From Candidatus Kapaibacterium sp. (lineage in GTDB: Bacteria > Bacteroidota > Ignavibacteria > Kapaibacteriales > UBA2268), in NCBI GenBank assembly GCA_937995785.1, contig CALKJQ010000145.1:1-39247 (forward strand): 39,247 nucleotides of DNA. The letters are read 5' to 3'. The translations under genes and the position numbers were made by a program. Below, piece by piece: positions 35,901-39,247 of this stretch (position 1 is the stretch's first letter; each line of letters starts with the position of its first letter). The notes under the pieces are model-generated. The model had not been told where the DNA came from, did no database searches, and worked only from the letters and a program-made list of their open reading frames with translations.

Positions 35901-37526
35901 TTATTTTTCCTTGCGTTTGTGTTCTTTTAATGCCGCTTTTATGAAACCGATAAATAGGGGATGGCCAGAAATTACTCTCGATTTCAATTCCGGATGGAAC
36001 TGAACACCGACAAAAAATGGATGAAGCGGGTATTCAATTATTTCGACCAATTCTCCATCGGGCGATGTGCCACTACAAACTAATCCATTATCAATTAATA
36101 GTTGACGAAATTGATTATTAACTTCGTATCGATGGCGATGGCGTTCGGATATTTCGTGGGTCTGATATGCTTTGTAAGCTAATGTATTATCTGCAATAAT
36201 TGCGGGATAGGCACCCAATCGCATAGTGCCACCTTTGTTTTTAACAGATTTTTGTGATTCCATCAAATCGATAACATTTTGATTGGTTTTTTCGAATTCG
36301 GCAGAATGGGCTTTTTCTAAACCACATATATTGCGAGCAAATTCGATAACAGCACATTGAAGACCAAGGCATATTCCGAGAAATGGCAAATTATTCTCGC
36401 GTGCATACTTAATAGCAGCTATTTTCCCTTCAATTCCCCTACGCCCAAATCCCGGACCGACCAAGATCCCATCTAAATTACCAATTTTGGCTTCTGCTCC
36501 TACTTCTTCTATCTCTTCGCTGTTTACCATTTCGATATTCACTCGAGTGTTATTAATCGAACCCGCATGGATAAATGCTTCGATTATGCTTTTGTAGGAA
36601 TCGCGGTATTGTGTGTATTTCCCCACCAATCCCACCGTAACTTCGTTTGCGGGACGCTTAATTTTGTCGACAAATTTTTTGAATTCATCTAAATTGGGTT
36701 CCACGGGATCCATTACTAATTTTTCGAGTAATATATTGTGCAATCCCTGCTGTTTAAAAGTAAGTGGGACTTCGTAGATAGTGTGTGTGGCGTCGGGGAC
36801 ATCGATAACAGAGTTTTCTTCGACGCTACAAAATAGTGCAATTTTGGATTTTATATCCTTTGTTAATTTATTTTCACTACGGCAAAGAAGTATTTCGGGC
36901 CGAATTCCATATTCCATCAATGTTTTTACGGAGTGTTGGGTAGGCTTGGTTTTAACTTCACCCGAAGATTTGATGTAAGGGACATAAGTTAAATGGATAT
37001 TCATTACTCTTCTGCGTCCTAATTCCAAATACATTTGTCTTTGGGATTCCAAAAAAGGCAAGGACTCTATATCGCCAACGGTTCCACCAATTTCGATAAT
37101 CACAAAATCTTTTTTTCCCTCGAACGATTTCATTCTTAATTTAATTGCGTCGGTTATGTGAGGTATAACTTGAACGGTTTTGCCCAAATACTCGCCCCGT
37201 CGTTCTTTTTCAATAACTTCGAAATAAACTTGACCCGTGGTGTGGTTATTTTTTTTGGACAGCGATTCTCCCAAATACCTTTCGTAATGTCCTAAATCCA
37301 GATCTGTCTCGGCGCCATCATCGGTTACGTATACTTCGCCATGTTGGAATGGATTCATTGTACCGGGATCGACATTAATATAGGGATCGAATTTCATGAT
37401 TGTAACCGAAAATCCACTTTGTTTTAACAATAATCCAATAGATGCAGATGCTATGCCTTTGCCCAACGAGGACAGCACGCCACCTGTGATAAAAATGTAG
37501 CGAGTGAGCGTTTTTGTTTCTTTCAT
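35901..37526 (-). CDS. pyrG: CTP synthase
   Basis: PyrG makes CTP from UTP, ATP and glutamine. The 541-residue protein has the N-terminal synthetase domain ([40 protein letters not shown]) and a class I glutamine amidotransferase domain with the nucleophile in GICLGLQC and FHPEL near the end. Length and motifs are standard. ATG at 37526 is preferred; an ATG at 37583 would add 19 residues unlike any PyrG start. It is transcribed away from the PAS kinase end-to-start with about 155 bases between them. Confidence 0.97.
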   Translation of the reverse strand: MKETKTLTRYIFITGGVLSSLGKGIASASIGLLLKQSGFSVTIMKFDPYINVDPGTMNPFQHGEVYVTDDGAETDLDLGHYERYLGESLSKKNNHTTGQVYFEVIEKERRGEYLGKTVQVIPHITDAIKLRMKSFEGKKDFVIIEIGGTVGDIESLPFLESQRQMYLELGRRRVMNIHLTYVPYIKSSGEVKTKPTQHSVKTLMEYGIRPEILLCRSENKLTKDIKSKIALFCSVEENSVIDVPDATHTIYEVPLTFKQQGLHNILLEKLVMDPVEPNLDEFKKFVDKIKRPANEVTVGLVGKYTQYRDSYKSIIEAFIHAGSINNTRVNIEMVNSEEIEEVGAEAKIGNLDGILVGPGFGRRGIEGKIAAIKYARENNLPFLGICLGLQCAVIEFARNICGLEKAHSAEFEKTNQNVIDLMESQKSVKNKGGTMRLGAYPAIIADNTLAYKAYQTHEISERHRHRYEVNNQFRQLLIDNGLVCSGTSPDGELVEIIEYPLHPFFVGVQFHPELKSRVISGHPLFIGFIKAALKEHKRKEK

Positions 37527-37681
37527 TTTATAATTTTTAGAAAATAAAAAATGCAAATTATGAAATTGTTTGTTTTTATTCACTTGTGTGGAAAATTGCT
37601 TTTTTTCCTTAGAAATTCCCTATAAAGCAATCTTTCAAATAATTTTGAATTAAAATAAACAATAAATTTTCTTAGATTCTT
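37527..37681 (-). promoter_or_regulatory. Region before pyrG
   Basis: These 155 AT-rich bases hold no gene beyond the in-frame lead of pyrG. An exact TAnnTTTG box on the minus strand was looked for and not found. Confidence 0.2.
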
Positions 37682-39247
37682 TTATTTACCCGTTTTTACT
37701 ATTGGAATTGAAAAGTAGAATGTGGAACCAACGTCAATTTCGGATTCCAGCCAAATTCGTCCTCCCAACATTTCCACATAAGCCTTGGCGATGGACAAAC
37801 CCAGTCCCGATCCTTCGTGGTCTCTTGCAAGGTTGGTATCTACTTGATAGAATGGTTTAAAAATATCCTCAAAATGTTCTTCTGCAATACCTTTGCCGGT
37901 ATCTTTAACATAAAATACTACTTCGTGATTATCCAGATAATTGCCAATTTCAATACTGCCTTTTTTCGTAAATTTCAGAGCATTCTGAATTAATCTCAAC
38001 AAAATTGAATCCAATTTTGCGACGTCAGTTTCGACCAATGCTATTGTGTTTGGCAAATTTTCTTTCAATACAAATTCAAGTCCTAATTCTTTAATCTGAT
38101 TTTTGAATATTGTATAGTGGGATTTTAGGACGGCTCGTATGTTAACCATTTCATTGACTAATCTTACTTCGTTTGCTTGGATACGCGAAATTTCTATTAT
38201 ATCATTAATAGTTGCTATAAGCCGTTCACTGCCACGATTGACTAATTGAACATACTCTTGTATTTCTTCCTTACTTAAATCAGGTTCTTCGAGTAAATTA
38301 AGGAATCCAAGAATTCCATTCAAAGGGGTTCTGATTTCGTGAGATAAGTTCAATAAAAATGCTGACTTTAACCTATCGCTTTCTTCGGCTTTATTTTTTG
38401 CAAATATCAGTTCTTTTTCGATATTTTTCCTTTCGGTAATGTCCTGAAAGGCTCCGTATAATTTGGTTGGTTCACCTTTTTCATTAAATATTGCTTTTCC
38501 TTGTGCCCGCACCTGCAAAATTTTACCTTTTGCTGTCAAAATTTCCAAATCTGCTTCGAATGGCTTGCCAGTAGCGATTGCATTATTCACTAATTCAGTA
38601 ATGATATGCTTCGAATCACCATAATAGAAACTTATCCCTTCTTCAATTGTTGGTTCGTAATCATAGGAAACTTCGTGAATGTTATAAACTTCTTTTGTCC
38701 AAGTAAGCTTTTGGGTTGCCAAGTCGTAGCTCCAACCTCCAATTTTGGCAATTTCGCCCATCTCGTTCAACAGCAACTCGCTTTGTTCGGCTTTTTCTTT
38801 TGCTTCGAGTATTTCTATTTCTTTTAATTTTTTTTCAGTAATATTTTTCCCAAAAAAACTTACTCCAATAATTTCATCATTTATGTAAATTGGATTGATA
38901 GAAACTTGAATGTATTCATTCCCACGATTCGTTTGAATTTGATTTTCAATGGTAAATCGTTCGCCATTGTAAGCACGATGATAATATCCTCGCCATAAAT
39001 CTCGAGCCTCTCCTTGCATTAAATCAATCAGTTTAGTTCCAATTTCTAATTTAACCCCATACGCAAATTCAAATTCACGGAGGAACACCTGGTTGGCATA
39101 CATTAAATTTTGGTTTTTGTCGATAGCCCATATACTTTCGTTTGTATTTTCGATGAGAGCCTGCAAATTTGCTTTGCTTTTTTGCAATTCTTCAATTGTT
39201 TTCCGTAAATCTTCGGCATACTTGGTTTCGTCTGTTATGTCATTGAA
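37682..39247 (-). CDS. Multi-PAS sensor histidine kinase (start outside window)
   Basis: An open reading frame of 521 residues continues off the window. Its first residues, FNDITDETKYAEDLRK, look like the end of another PAS/PAC domain, so a TTG near 39187 is not the real start. Order: PAC end, PAS (ALIENTNESIWAIDKNQNL to FGKNITEKK), PAS (IAKIGGWSYD to GAFQDITERK), HisKA with LLNLSHEIRTPLNG near in-window residue 300, and HATPase_c with LIQNALKF, VKDTGKGI and GSGLGLSI. No membrane helix lies in the visible part. No response regulator is visible, but the upstream part is missing. It lies on the same strand as pyrG, 155 bases before it. Confidence 0.88.
   Translation of the reverse strand, partial: FNDITDETKYAEDLRKTIEELQKSKANLQALIENTNESIWAIDKNQNLMYANQVFLREFEFAYGVKLEIGTKLIDLMQGEARDLWRGYYHRAYNGERFTIENQIQTNRGNEYIQVSINPIYINDEIIGVSFFGKNITEKKLKEIEILEAKEKAEQSELLLNEMGEIAKIGGWSYDLATQKLTWTKEVYNIHEVSYDYEPTIEEGISFYYGDSKHIITELVNNAIATGKPFEADLEILTAKGKILQVRAQGKAIFNEKGEPTKLYGAFQDITERKNIEKELIFAKNKAEESDRLKSAFLLNLSHEIRTPLNGILGFLNLLEEPDLSKEEIQEYVQLVNRGSERLIATINDIIEISRIQANEVRLVNEMVNIRAVLKSHYTIFKNQIKELGLEFVLKENLPNTIALVETDVAKLDSILLRLIQNALKFTKKGSIEIGNYLDNHEVVFYVKDTGKGIAEEHFEDIFKPFYQVDTNLARDHEGSGLGLSIAKAYVEMLGGRIWLESEIDVGSTFYFSIPIVKTGK

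Noticed and set aside
1-39247. rRNA, tRNA, insertion sequence, prophage or integrase
   Set aside because: No transposase, integrase or tRNA cloverleaf-like sequence was recognised on reading both strands; not proof of absence.

Overview
The window is an AT-rich (roughly two-thirds A+T) stretch of a Gram-negative chromosome, most likely from the Bacteroidota/Chlorobiota (FCB) side of the tree, perhaps a Kapabacteria- or Ignavibacteria-like lineage. Three things point there. The ATP synthase cluster stops at atpG without atpD/atpC, as in Bacteroidota and Chlorobiota. Several genes have a TAnnTTTG-type box in place of a sigma70 -10. RibBA is fused, and lipoprotein, porin and heptose genes imply an outer membrane. 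Placement is an inference from gene order and motifs, not from a database comparison. No rRNA, tRNA, transposase or phage gene was seen.

Layout. (1) 1-142: start of a DNA methyltransferase leaving the window. (2) 326-3441, minus strand: PilM/FtsA-like actin-fold protein, rsmD, a small cytosolic protein carrying two degenerate chemoreceptor-tip segments, and an ODP-like di-iron metallo-beta-lactamase-fold protein. (3) 3517-5532: TPR histidine kinase, divergent from uvrA (5655-8546). (4) 8707-14281, minus: czcCBA-type heavy-metal efflux operon, divergent from a 1159-residue chemoreceptor with a poly-HAMP array and a cysteine-rich PAS domain (14365-17844). (5) 17974-20102, minus: yajC, ribBA, greA. 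(6) 20240-27428, plus: HIT hydrolase, then atpZ, a small membrane protein, atpB, E, F, H, A, the heptose epimerase gene hldD, and atpG. (7) 27506-30975, plus: an OprO/P-like porin behind a putative Pho box, grpE, dnaJ and a ComEA-like helix-hairpin-helix protein. (8) 30990-32087, minus: an extremely acidic repeat protein and a Sir2 deacylase. (9) 32272-35788, plus: korA-korB and a cyclophilin lipoprotein. (10) 35901-39247, minus: pyrG and a PAS histidine kinase cut by the window end.

Most of the window is core metabolism and housekeeping: ATP synthesis, 2-oxoglutarate:ferredoxin oxidoreduction, CTP and riboflavin synthesis, DNA repair, protein folding. It is interleaved with sensing modules: two histidine kinases, one large chemoreceptor and the ODP/chemoreceptor-tip pair. 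That pair is the most unusual item. It looks like a stripped-down soluble oxygen or iron sensing unit that borrows the chemoreceptor signalling tip twice. Secondary points of interest are the Pho-box-like repeats before the porin, the hairpin and inverted-repeat element between atpE and atpF, hldD inside the atp operon, and the acidic repeat protein.
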